Virus record (IMG/VR): IMGVR_UViG_3300043449_001920
Coordinates: 1 to 36,814 of that record
Source of the DNA: a virus
Length of the DNA: 36,814 nucleotides
Direction: 5' to 3' (one strand)
The notes under the pieces were generated by a model. It had not been told where the DNA came from and did no database searches. It worked only from the letters and a program-made list of their open reading frames with translations. A program made the translations under genes and the position numbers. Positions 29,733-36,814 of the stretch are shown here, in pieces; position 1 is the stretch's first letter, and each line of letters begins with the position of its first letter.

Positions 29733-31961
29733 ATGGCGGAAACCTATTCCTTTTTCGATGACGACTTAGACAACCTATCTCCCAATAAACCCAAACAACC
29801 TATTTGGGCAATGGATCTTGATGATCCAAAAAACGAAAAAGCAATCATCGACTGGCTACAAGGCGAACTGTCCTGGTTACAAGACGACCGACGAGACAGA
29901 GATAGAAAGACGCAAAGGAATCTAGCTCTATACAAAGGCATTCAATATCAATCGCAAGAAGCGAGATCTGATCGCGAAAGAACTAACAACGACTCGACTA
30001 AAGTTTCAAAGATTGTAATCAACCACTTAGCCGACCTCACAATGAACCGCGTGAGTAGACTGATTAAATTCAAGCCCGGAGTAGCGGTACTGCCAGCAAA
30101 CGACGAGTTCTCGGACAAGAACGCCGCCAAATCAGTAAAAAGTCTCCTTGATCACGTTTGGTATAATCATAATTTCGAAGGCACTATGACGGTTGAATAC
30201 GCTCGTAACGCTTCCGTCATGGGTGAATCCTATCTATTTATTCTATGGGATCCACACAAAGGGGATCTGCACCCGTCCTATCGAAAACTAGCCAAAAAAG
30301 GGAAAGTCCCGCTACTAGACGAAGATGGAAAACCTCAAGTCGATGACTCGGGCAATACGATCTACATTGATCAACCTGTTCGCGTTGGGGATGTGGACTA
30401 TCAAATTCTGCTTTGCACAGAGGTATGGCCAGAAAAGAAGCAACGCTGGTCAGACGTTAACTACATCTTTAGACGAAACGTGTGTTCGCCAGATGAACTT
30501 CGGGCGTTGTTTAGAGACAAGGCCGGACAGATTAAAGAAACTGGCGGTGCTCGTATCTATGATTACGAAAAGATGGAACTGCGCGACGGTCGCAATGAAG
30601 TCGTGTGGTTTGAGTTCTGGCACAAACGAACTGACTTCATGGATAAGGGCCGGTATGTCGCATGGACTGGCGACACGTTACTAGCAAACAAGGAGTTTCC
30701 TTTTTCACACAGGATGCTCCCTTGCGTTAGGTTTACGGATCACGACTTACCAGGTGAACTATACGGGGATTCGTTCTTTGAACGCGTTAAGCCTATCGTA
30801 TCCACTTACAACAACCTGACGAACCTGATTTTAAGGAATCAATATCTAGTAGCTCATCCGAAGTGGATGTACCCAGCAGGGTCGGTGAATCGTATTCAGC
30901 TAGCAAACGACATCACCATGGTGGAATACAAAGGCCCAACCCCTCCCGTGCTTGTTCAATCCAATCCAACTCCGTCTGAGATGTTTCAGTTTCGTGATCA
31001 ACTGAAAGAAGAGTTTCAACAACTATCGGGCGTTTTTGGAGTGAGCAGGGGCGAACCGCCTCCGGGCATCAAAGCGGGTGTTGCGCTTCAATTCCTATCC
31101 GAACAAGAACAAGAACGATTCAATGAGCTTGTTCTCAAATACAACGAAGCGGTTAGACAGATCGCCATTATGACGATCGCCGTAGCGGGAGACTACTATG
31201 ATTCGACGGATGATCGAATGGTTAGGGTCCTTGGTAAAAATAACGAGTGGCGCACTATCTTCTTTGACGCGGCAAACCTCTCGAAGGATTACGACGTTAG
31301 AATCCAAAACTCATCGGCGCTACCGGAAACGAAAGCGGCGCGTATCCAAACGCTCATGGACCTCAACCGGGAATTCCCGGGCCAAGTCGACCCGTCGCAA
31401 CTCTTAGACATGATCGATATGGGCAACACCGAAAAGTATGTGTCGACCGCCACGGTCAACGTACGACAAGCGGAAGCCGAGAACGAATTACTATTGAATG
31501 GTGAACTAGATCTAGTACAAGCAGATCCAAAAGAGTGGGAGGATCATGTAACGCATTGGAAAACCCACATGCGTGCGATCCAAGAATACGCGTTTAAGTA
31601 TTCAACTCCTAAAGACGTTCAAGACCGCATGATCGATCACGTCCGTGCGACGGAGATGCTCATGCTTGAGAAAGCCAAGACAAACCAGTTAATGGCCCAA
31701 GCTGTGGCACAATTGCCACAATTCCCGGTGTTCTACGTGGAACCTGTGGGATTAAGTACACAGCCTTTAGATAACGCAATGCCGCCAGAAATGTCGGCTC
31801 AGCCAATGAGTGGAGCGGAATTGCCTCCGGAGTCTCAGCCCATGAGCCCAGAGGAACAACTAGCCGTAAACCCAAGCGGACCTTCGGTGCTTGATCAAAT
31901 GCAGGGCGAGCCTGCTGTGCCTGTGGGTGTTGGTCCCGTAACACCAGGTGAGGAAGCATAA
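29733..31961 (+). CDS. Portal protein (742 aa)
   Basis: An ATG at 29727 also fits, but AAGG lies 7 bases before the ATG at 29733 and directly abuts the other, so 29733 is chosen. The region RNLALYKGIQYQSQEARSDRERTN and then NHLADLTMNRVSRLIKFKPG opens the clip/wing domain (shown in parts); DLPGELYGDSFFERVKPIVSTYNNL is the typical portal core with the stem helices after it; QFRDQLKEEFQQLSGV and GIKAGVALQFLSEQE precede the crown-like helices. The C-terminal 70 residues are Pro/Gly-rich. Twelve copies would form the DNA channel of the head. Confidence 0.8.
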   Translation: MAETYSFFDDDLDNLSPNKPKQPIWAMDLDDPKNEKAIIDWLQGELSWLQDDRRDRDRKTQRNLALYKGIQYQSQEARSDRERTNNDSTKVSKIVINHLADLTMNRVSRLIKFKPGVAVLPANDEFSDKNAAKSVKSLLDHVWYNHNFEGTMTVEYARNASVMGESYLFILWDPHKGDLHPSYRKLAKKGKVPLLDEDGKPQVDDSGNTIYIDQPVRVGDVDYQILLCTEVWPEKKQRWSDVNYIFRRNVCSPDELRALFRDKAGQIKETGGARIYDYEKMELRDGRNEVVWFEFWHKRTDFMDKGRYVAWTGDTLLANKEFPFSHRMLPCVRFTDHDLPGELYGDSFFERVKPIVSTYNNLTNLILRNQYLVAHPKWMYPAGSVNRIQLANDITMVEYKGPTPPVLVQSNPTPSEMFQFRDQLKEEFQQLSGVFGVSRGEPPPGIKAGVALQFLSEQEQERFNELVLKYNEAVRQIAIMTIAVAGDYYDSTDDRMVRVLGKNNEWRTIFFDAANLSKDYDVRIQNSSALPETKAARIQTLMDLNREFPGQVDPSQLLDMIDMGNTEKYVSTATVNVRQAEAENELLLNGELDLVQADPKEWEDHVTHWKTHMRAIQEYAFKYSTPKDVQDRMIDHVRATEMLMLEKAKTNQLMAQAVAQLPQFPVFYVEPVGLSTQPLDNAMPPEMSAQPMSGAELPPESQPMSPEEQLAVNPSGPSVLDQMQGEPAVPVGVGPVTPGEEA

Positions 31962-33154
31962 TGTCAGCAGTCGTTGAATCAGCAGTTGGATCTAGCGCAG
32001 GGACCATGGGCCAGATGCCGCAGATTAATATTCCAAAATCAGAGCCTATAACGTTTAGTGATATAGACGAGACGTCTCCGGTCGGGGGTACTGGATACGT
32101 CAATAAACATGAAAGCAAGCCAGCTAAAGAAGACGAAGGGGTGGGTGATTACGATGGCGAAGAAAGCGAAAGCAAAGAAGAAAGCGAAGAAAAAGGGAAG
32201 CTGCTAGATAAGAAAGCAGACCTTAAAAAAGACAAAGATAAGGCAAAAGTTGAAAAACCAACCGATGCCGCTAAAATATTTAAATTAAAGAGTGGTGACC
32301 AGGACGTACAGCTTCGGTCGGACACCATGGTTGATGTAAAAATCGACGGCAAGGTAGAAAAAGTGCCTTTCTCCGAACTCATCAACGGGTATTCCGGTCA
32401 AAGTTCTTTAACTAAAAAGTATACGGAACTCAAAAAGGACCGTTCAACTTTTGAGTCAGAGAGAAAGTCAGTACAAGACCTTTTAACCAACTCGCATAGC
32501 CTTCTAACAAAGGGCGATCTGCATGGATTCATTACCATTGTATCTGAAGCCATGGGGGCAGATCCGATCCAGGTGTGGAAGGACAGTCAAAAGCAGATTC
32601 TCGAAAAACTAAAGGGACATGTGTCAATCTCCGAGGAGGAGCTGAAAGCGCAGGAAGCTTTAGACGAGAACGCTTTTTACAAGGCTAGGGACGCTAGGGA
32701 AAAGGAACGCCAATCCCGCGAGGCTTCACTAAAGAAGCAACAAGAGGAAGCGAGCCGATTCCATGAGAAAACCGGCCTTGATCCAGATCAGTTTGAAGAA
32801 CTGGTCAAAGAGATGCTGACGGTACCGGAAGTGAAACCGGAAGATATTACGTATGACTTAGTGGCGGACTACCACAAAATGAAAGTCCTAAACTCTAAGA
32901 TTAATACGATTCTCGAACGGGTAGCACCGGAACTAGAAGCAGAAGCACGTAACCAGGCCATAGTGGATGTGAGGGCGAAAGTCGGATTCGATCCGATCAG
33001 CGACGCTGACCTAGAGCATATCCTTACGGAAGTCTACGGAAGCCAAGAAGAGAAAAAACTGGCTCGAAAACTAAAGAAGTCGGAGCAGAGTTCTAAGAAA
33101 AAACCAAATAGGGACGCAAGATCGGACCCTATGTTTTTCGATGACCTCGACTGA
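31961..33154 (+). CDS. Scaffolding protein (397 aa)
   Basis: It overlaps the portal stop as TAATG. The N-terminal 100 residues are acidic and low-complexity (EESESKEESEEKGKLLDKK), followed by a long Lys/Glu/Gln coiled-coil region (YKARDAREKERQSREASLKK) and a basic tail (LKKSEQSSKKKPN). This composition and its place between portal and major capsid are those of podovirus scaffolds, which guide prohead assembly and then leave. No protease is recognised in the cluster. Confidence 0.7.
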   Translation: MSAVVESAVGSSAGTMGQMPQINIPKSEPITFSDIDETSPVGGTGYVNKHESKPAKEDEGVGDYDGEESESKEESEEKGKLLDKKADLKKDKDKAKVEKPTDAAKIFKLKSGDQDVQLRSDTMVDVKIDGKVEKVPFSELINGYSGQSSLTKKYTELKKDRSTFESERKSVQDLLTNSHSLLTKGDLHGFITIVSEAMGADPIQVWKDSQKQILEKLKGHVSISEEELKAQEALDENAFYKARDAREKERQSREASLKKQQEEASRFHEKTGLDPDQFEELVKEMLTVPEVKPEDITYDLVADYHKMKVLNSKINTILERVAPELEAEARNQAIVDVRAKVGFDPISDADLEHILTEVYGSQEEKKLARKLKKSEQSSKKKPNRDARSDPMFFDDLD

Positions 33155-33213
33155 TTATTTTAGATTTCGAATCAATAATTAAACTTTAACCGTAAACTAA
33201 AGGAGATGCCGAA

Positions 33214-34422
33214 ATGGCTACGTATAACTTAACAGACGTATCTAATCTTTTTAAGATTAAGTACGGCAAACTATCAGAGAACACATACAACTCAGCTAAC
33301 GTATTGTTGGCTCGTTGCAAAAAGAACTATAACTTCGTTGGACGACAAATGTTCATCCCAGTACCACTCAGCTATTCAGGCGGTGTTGGTTCTGGATCTC
33401 TTCCAACTGCTAACTTCGAAAACGTTGAAGATGCTACTTTCTCTCGCAAGAAGGTTTATTCACGCGTTCAGATTGACCGCGAAGCAATTAAAGCAGCTTC
33501 TACAGACGAAGGCGCATTTGTTCGTTTAACAAAGCGTGCTGTGGAAAAAGGCGTTGAGTCTTGGATGCGCAACATGAGCCGTATTCTTTTCAACGACGGA
33601 ACTGGCGCGCTCGGCACGACAACCGCTGCAGCTGCAGGCGGTTCAGCTACTGCTCCGACTGTGGTCATTTCGACTGCTACTTGGAAAGAAGCTAACTTCG
33701 AAGAAAAAGACTACATCATGGTCGACTCTGTGGGTAACCCGTATTCAACTTCTAATATTTGGGAGATCACAGCAGTTGCTCCGTCTACTAGAACACTTAC
33801 GCTCGCGCGTATTTCTGGTTCTGTGGACTTAACTGGCGATAGCGGTGCAAAGACACTCTACATGCAATACTCTAAGGACAACGATCCGCAAGGTATCAAA
33901 GGCGTGTTGGATGCATCGTCTTCTACGAAATACGGTATCTCTATCGGTCGTAGATGGCAGGCAACTCAGATCGCTGCAGCTTCTGCAGGTCTGACTCCTG
34001 ATATCTTGAATCAAGGTATGCTCGAAATTGAGCGCAAGTGCGGCAAGGTGCCAAACCTTATCGTCATGAGCTACACTCAGCTTCGCAAACTCTTGAACGT
34101 TCTCGAAGATCAAAAACAATACATTGTTGAGCCGCGCGCTCCTGAACTCAAAGGCAAAGTCTCTTTCCGAGGCGTTGAGTTCATGAGTTCCGCTGGTGCC
34201 GTTCCTGTATTCGCTGACCGTTTCGTTGAAGACGATCGCGTGTACATGTTGAACGACAACTTCATCGAGATCCATCACGCCCCAGATTTCGGCTGGTTCG
34301 ATGATGACGGTACTGTTTTCTTGCGTACTACAGGTGATGAGTACGAAGCACGCTACGGTGGGTACTTGGAAGCATACATTCCACCTACCTTCCACGGTGT
34401 GATCACAGGACTTGCTACTTAA
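33214..34422 (+). CDS. Major capsid protein (402 aa)
   Basis: A consensus AAAGGAG precedes the ATG. The N-terminal region carries LSENTYNSANVLLARC, then VGRQMFIPVPLSYSGGVGSG, then FENVEDATFSRKKVYSRVQIDREA, and a central helical LTKRAVEKGVESWMRNMSRI; the C-terminal part has TQLRKLLNVLEDQKQYIVEPR and an FADRFVEDDRVYMLND segment (shown in parts). This is the long-helix/beta-layer pattern expected of the HK97 fold, and position after the scaffold and before small decoration genes matches. It is followed by a terminator, so it is likely the highest-expressed gene. Confidence 0.8.
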   Translation: MATYNLTDVSNLFKIKYGKLSENTYNSANVLLARCKKNYNFVGRQMFIPVPLSYSGGVGSGSLPTANFENVEDATFSRKKVYSRVQIDREAIKAASTDEGAFVRLTKRAVEKGVESWMRNMSRILFNDGTGALGTTTAAAAGGSATAPTVVISTATWKEANFEEKDYIMVDSVGNPYSTSNIWEITAVAPSTRTLTLARISGSVDLTGDSGAKTLYMQYSKDNDPQGIKGVLDASSSTKYGISIGRRWQATQIAAASAGLTPDILNQGMLEIERKCGKVPNLIVMSYTQLRKLLNVLEDQKQYIVEPRAPELKGKVSFRGVEFMSSAGAVPVFADRFVEDDRVYMLNDNFIEIHHAPDFGWFDDDGTVFLRTTGDEYEARYGGYLEAYIPPTFHGVITGLAT

Positions 34423-34437
34423 TAACCAACTAAATCT

Positions 34438-34482
34438 AACCATAAGGGGATGGGTGCAATGGTGTGCCCTTCCCCTTTGGTT
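34438..34482 (+). terminator. Intrinsic terminator after the major capsid gene
   Basis: AACCA (34438-34442) pairs with TGGTT (34478-34482) and AAGGGGA (34444-34450) with TCCCCTT (34471-34477); GGG/CCC can extend it. The stem is strong, but only a short TTT follows, so it may be weak as a terminator and could instead protect the capsid mRNA 3' end. It sits 16 bases after the capsid stop and 42 bases before the next gene. Confidence 0.5.
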
Positions 34483-34523
34483 TAAATGGGCTCCGTTAAA
34501 GCCCTAAAACGAGGAGAAATAAA

Positions 34524-34880
34524 ATGCCGCAATTTAGTTCACGTGGATTCATGAGATCCGTTAAATCAACACAACGTAACCCGGTGATTTTACCGTTTCG
34601 TGTGGATGGTACTGGCACTGCGTCCTTGCTCGAAGGAACGACCGACGCAACGCTCACAGACAACGGAACTGGCGACTACACGCTCACGTTCGCTCAAGCG
34701 TTTGGACGAACACCAATCGTGACAGCAACTCCAGTGACGACAGGCATTCATATTGAAATCAAGGCAGTGTCTACAACTGCTGTGCAGTTCAATACGTTTG
34801 CCGTGGCAGACGGAACGACTGCTACTGACGCAGACTTTCATGCGATCGTAGTAGGTTTGGATTCTGCAGATGTTTATTAA
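34524..34880 (+). CDS. Head decoration-like beta protein (118 aa)
   Basis: A strong GAGGAG precedes the ATG. After a short basic arm (SSRGFMRSVKSTQRN) the protein is a single beta domain (LTDNGTGDYTLTFAQAFGRT, then IVTATPVTTGIHIEIKAVST). The DNGTGDYTLTF motif is common in small phage capsid or fibre-associated proteins. It is immediately downstream of the capsid gene, which supports a head decoration role. Similar beta proteins are found at 34952 and 17755. Confidence 0.65.
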   Translation: MPQFSSRGFMRSVKSTQRNPVILPFRVDGTGTASLLEGTTDATLTDNGTGDYTLTFAQAFGRTPIVTATPVTTGIHIEIKAVSTTAVQFNTFAVADGTTATDADFHAIVVGLDSADVY

Positions 34881-34893
34881 TGGTTGATGACAA

Positions 34894-34931
34894 CGGGATG
34901 TGTGGCTTTTAAACTAAGGTCACACGTCCCG
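34894..34931 (+). promoter_or_regulatory. Hairpin in the capsid-decoration intergenic region
   Basis: CGGGATGTGTG (34894-34904) pairs with CACACGTCCCG (34921-34931); only one of the 11 positions is a wobble (T opposite G). The loop is 16 bases. No T-run follows, so it is more likely an mRNA stability or processing element than a terminator. The next gene's GGAG begins 9 bases after it. Confidence 0.5.
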
Positions 34932-34951
34932 AACTTAATGGAGATTCTAAA

Positions 34952-35344
34952 ATGAGTTTAATAAAAGCTTATCCAAATACAACATCTGGACCTACGGACG
35001 CGAAAGTAATTACGTGTACAACGAACGGAACGAAGGTCGCACTGGATGTTAGTATTGCAGACTCGCTTCCGTCTGAAACGCTGACATCGATTACAAGAAC
35101 GGTTGTGACGGTTACGGCATCCGCAGCGTTAGAAGTAGCGGCGGTCAGTAGTCAGCAGTTTATTCGGATTGTACCAATTGAAGCTGGTACGGTTTACTGG
35201 GCGCCAACGAACGCAGTTACAAGTACAAACTCGGAAGGGTTTACAAGCGCTAACCCTATGAACATTCAATACAACGGTAGCGTGTTCTTGCGTCTTGCTG
35301 CAGCGGCGACAGACGTAGATTGCGTTATCTACCAAGGAGCATAA
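34952..35344 (+). CDS. Small beta-rich virion protein (130 aa)
   Basis: The ATG follows GGAG. The product is beta-rich and Thr/Ser/Val-rich (VVTVTASAALEVAAVSSQQF, then FIRIVPIEAGTVYWAP, quoted in parts) and ends in a NIQYNGSVFLRLAAAATDVDC strand. It resembles small fibre-domain or decoration proteins. Its place between decoration and spike genes suggests a virion-surface role. No motif identifies the exact family. Confidence 0.65.
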   Translation: MSLIKAYPNTTSGPTDAKVITCTTNGTKVALDVSIADSLPSETLTSITRTVVTVTASAALEVAAVSSQQFIRIVPIEAGTVYWAPTNAVTSTNSEGFTSANPMNIQYNGSVFLRLAAAATDVDCVIYQGA

Positions 35345-35348
35345 TTAG

Positions 35349-36545
35349 ATGAATAGCCTAATCTCTACAGACCGAAAAGGCGGGGGCCTTGGCGTACAGA
35401 ATAAATGCATCGTAGTTTCTACGGACGGAAACGGAGACTATACAACTCTGACCGCGGCAATTACGTACGCGAACTCGCTTACCATTTCATCTGGAGAGAG
35501 AGTCAGTATTCTCGTTCGATCGGGGTCATATACGTTTGATAACTCAGGTGGAGCGGTTCAAGTAAAAGAACGCATTCACATTACAGGCGACGAAGTATCA
35601 ACCGTGTGGTTGACGGCTTCAACCGCAGCAAACGATATGTTCACTTGTGAAGCAAACGGGAACATTGAGTTTTCAAATATTCAGTTCGTTGGCCCTGGAT
35701 CAGCATCTATTTTTGTATATGACGGAAGCACAGCCGCAGACGCAAGAACTGTGGCTTTTTATAACTGCAAGTTTGCAAACGCAGACAAATGCTTTGAAGT
35801 GCAAGACGCAAACGCACAGGTAGCTTTTTACAATTGTCAGTTTGGATCATTCACAACAAGAATCGGAGACGCTTTAGATAACTCGTTTGTGGTGACATTC
35901 AGTTCACAAATGGTGAACTTCGGATCTGGCGGATATGCAGTTGATGGAACTGCAACTGCTCTATTTATGGGTTGTGAAGTTTTGGGCGCAACGGTGTTTG
36001 CGGCAATTACTGGTACAGATACAAACGTTGCGGCATCCGGATGTATATTCGCTCAGTGTACTAAAGTTAGTACAGTCGAAGATACAGGCATGTTTTTAGG
36101 CGCAGGAAACGTACACCTTGGGACAGTTACAGCAGAATTTGAACAAGTAGACGCTACAGCGTTTGTCGTTGTCACTGGATCTGTAATGGACTTCAGTAAA
36201 ATGACGATCGCGTCTGGTGGAGACGGCCTATTCAATGTTAGCGGAATGAACTCTGCAACTGGAGAAATCAAAGCGCGTATTGGAACTTATGCTGGCGCAT
36301 CCACAATCACGTTAGCAGATAGCGTGATCATTTGTGCAACTGGTGGGGTTACACATACGCTTCCAGCTATTTCAGCAACGTCTGAAAAATTCGCGCACAG
36401 GATAACTGTAGTTAACAGATCAGGCGGAACTGTTACATTGCAACGGGCTGGATCAGACACAATAAACGGCGGAACTACAGCAACGATTGCAACGCTTACA
36501 TCAAAAGAATTAGTCGGGTTTAGTGGCACTTGGTTTTTCTGTTAA
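35349..36545 (+). CDS. Beta-helix tail spike protein (398 aa)
   Basis: AAGGAG precedes the ATG. The N-terminal 20 residues are a short anchor. Residues about 22-300 contain the opening CIVVSTDGNGDYTTLTAAI and then regular short strands (NGNIEFSNIQFVG, VAFYNCKF, AQVAFYNCQFG, ATALFMGCEV), the pectin-lyase-like right-handed beta-helix of phage tail spikes. The C-terminal domain with SDTINGG and SGTWFF resembles that of the next gene, so the two spikes may share an anchor or exit domain. It probably binds, and may cut, a host polysaccharide. Confidence 0.75.
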   Translation: MNSLISTDRKGGGLGVQNKCIVVSTDGNGDYTTLTAAITYANSLTISSGERVSILVRSGSYTFDNSGGAVQVKERIHITGDEVSTVWLTASTAANDMFTCEANGNIEFSNIQFVGPGSASIFVYDGSTAADARTVAFYNCKFANADKCFEVQDANAQVAFYNCQFGSFTTRIGDALDNSFVVTFSSQMVNFGSGGYAVDGTATALFMGCEVLGATVFAAITGTDTNVAASGCIFAQCTKVSTVEDTGMFLGAGNVHLGTVTAEFEQVDATAFVVVTGSVMDFSKMTIASGGDGLFNVSGMNSATGEIKARIGTYAGASTITLADSVIICATGGVTHTLPAISATSEKFAHRITVVNRSGGTVTLQRAGSDTINGGTTATIATLTSKELVGFSGTWFFC

Positions 36546-36560
36546 TAGGAGACTTACAGG

Positions 36561-36814
36561 TTGAGTATCGGGACAGGTCCAATATGGCGTGATTACGCTC
36601 CCTACTTCGGATACAGCCGTTATGAGCTGTATGTATCCCAAGATGGACTATCTCAATTCTCAAAAATTGAAGACGCAATAGCTTACAGAATAGCTAATTA
36701 TTCAGTGTTTGAGCGAGTAAACATACTCATAAAACCTCCGGCTGGAATCAATGGAAAGTACACACCTGCTAATCCAGTAACAGTTCCTGGGAATACAGAA
36801 ATATTGGGTGCTGG
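36561..36814 (+). CDS. Tail spike, 5' part (continues at 1-1139)
   Basis: This is the start of the 421-aa spike: TTG at 36561 with AGGAG 9 bases upstream. The first 48 codons (SIGTGPIWRDYAPYFGYSRY onward) are only in this copy; the region after 36688 repeats the start of the window. The frame passes through the junction without a break. The stem-like N-terminus would join the spike to the virion, and the beta-helix follows in the part at the start of the window. Confidence 0.75.
   Translation, partial: MSIGTGPIWRDYAPYFGYSRYELYVSQDGLSQFSKIEDAIAYRIANYSVFERVNILIKPPAGINGKYTPANPVTVPGNTEILGA
36688..36814. repeat. Terminal direct repeat, right copy
   Basis: This is an exact second copy of bases 1-127. 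It should be collapsed when the circular genome is written out, giving a unique length of about 36,687 bp. Confidence 0.95.

Noticed and set aside
31660-32118. 152-codon minus-strand frame across the portal/scaffold junction
   Set aside because: It overlaps two confidently assigned genes and lacks a ribosome site.
33829-34443. 204-codon minus-strand frame inside the major capsid gene
   Set aside because: It is antisense to a strongly coding gene, has no ribosome site and its amino-acid make-up does not resemble a protein.

Overview
The window is one complete tailed-phage genome with podovirus-type morphogenesis genes. The last 127 bases (36688-36814) repeat the first 127 exactly, so the molecule closes into a circle of about 36,687 bp. 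One tail-spike gene runs across the artificial ends. The sequence is AT-leaning. Genes are tightly packed with many 4-bp start/stop overlaps, and TTG and GTG starts are common. Lipobox signal peptides and a spanin-like lysis cassette suggest a Gram-negative host, but I cannot name the host. I recognise no integrase, prophage repressor, RNA polymerase or DNA polymerase, so the phage probably depends on host polymerases; a strictly lytic lifestyle is likely but not proven.

The plus-strand morphogenesis arm runs from about 24.3 kb through the circle junction to 15.98 kb. In order it holds: a small leader gene, a ParB-like protein and a TAGT-like glycosyltransferase; (after a short minus-strand island) terminase small subunit, a 57-aa coiled-coil ORF, terminase large subunit, a membrane peptide, portal, scaffold and major capsid; two small beta proteins, two beta-helix tail spikes, a large fibre and small fibre proteins; a T7/P22-like tail-tube adaptor and nozzle; a gp13-like protein and three internal or ejection proteins; and a lysis cassette (NlpC/P60 endolysin, membrane proteins, a lipoprotein) ending in a VRR-NUC nuclease.

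The minus-strand arm (24.25 to 15.98 kb) reads from the divergent control region at about 24.25-24.44 kb. It carries a PD-(D/E)XK-like protein, a tRNA-like gene with an abnormal anticodon arm, a replication initiator with tandem repeats in its linker (candidate origin), a helicase-loader-like protein, a large unknown protein, a RecT-type annealing protein behind a strong terminator, several zinc-ribbon or DnaJ-like zinc-motif proteins, a decoration-like protein, and a lipoprotein with a glycoside-hydrolase clan-A look.

A second small minus-strand island (26.2-27.2 kb) holds a lipoprotein, a zinc-motif protein and a helical protein. It starts at a promoter lying inside a 14-bp inverted repeat and looks like an independently regulated 'moron' unit. 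The main leads for follow-up are the tRNA with a 13-nt anticodon loop, the candidate origin inside the initiator gene, an over-represented octamer GGGCAGAC near 5' gene ends, the TAGT/ParB pair without an obvious base hydroxylase, the phage-encoded lipoprotein hydrolase, and the promoter/operator of the island.
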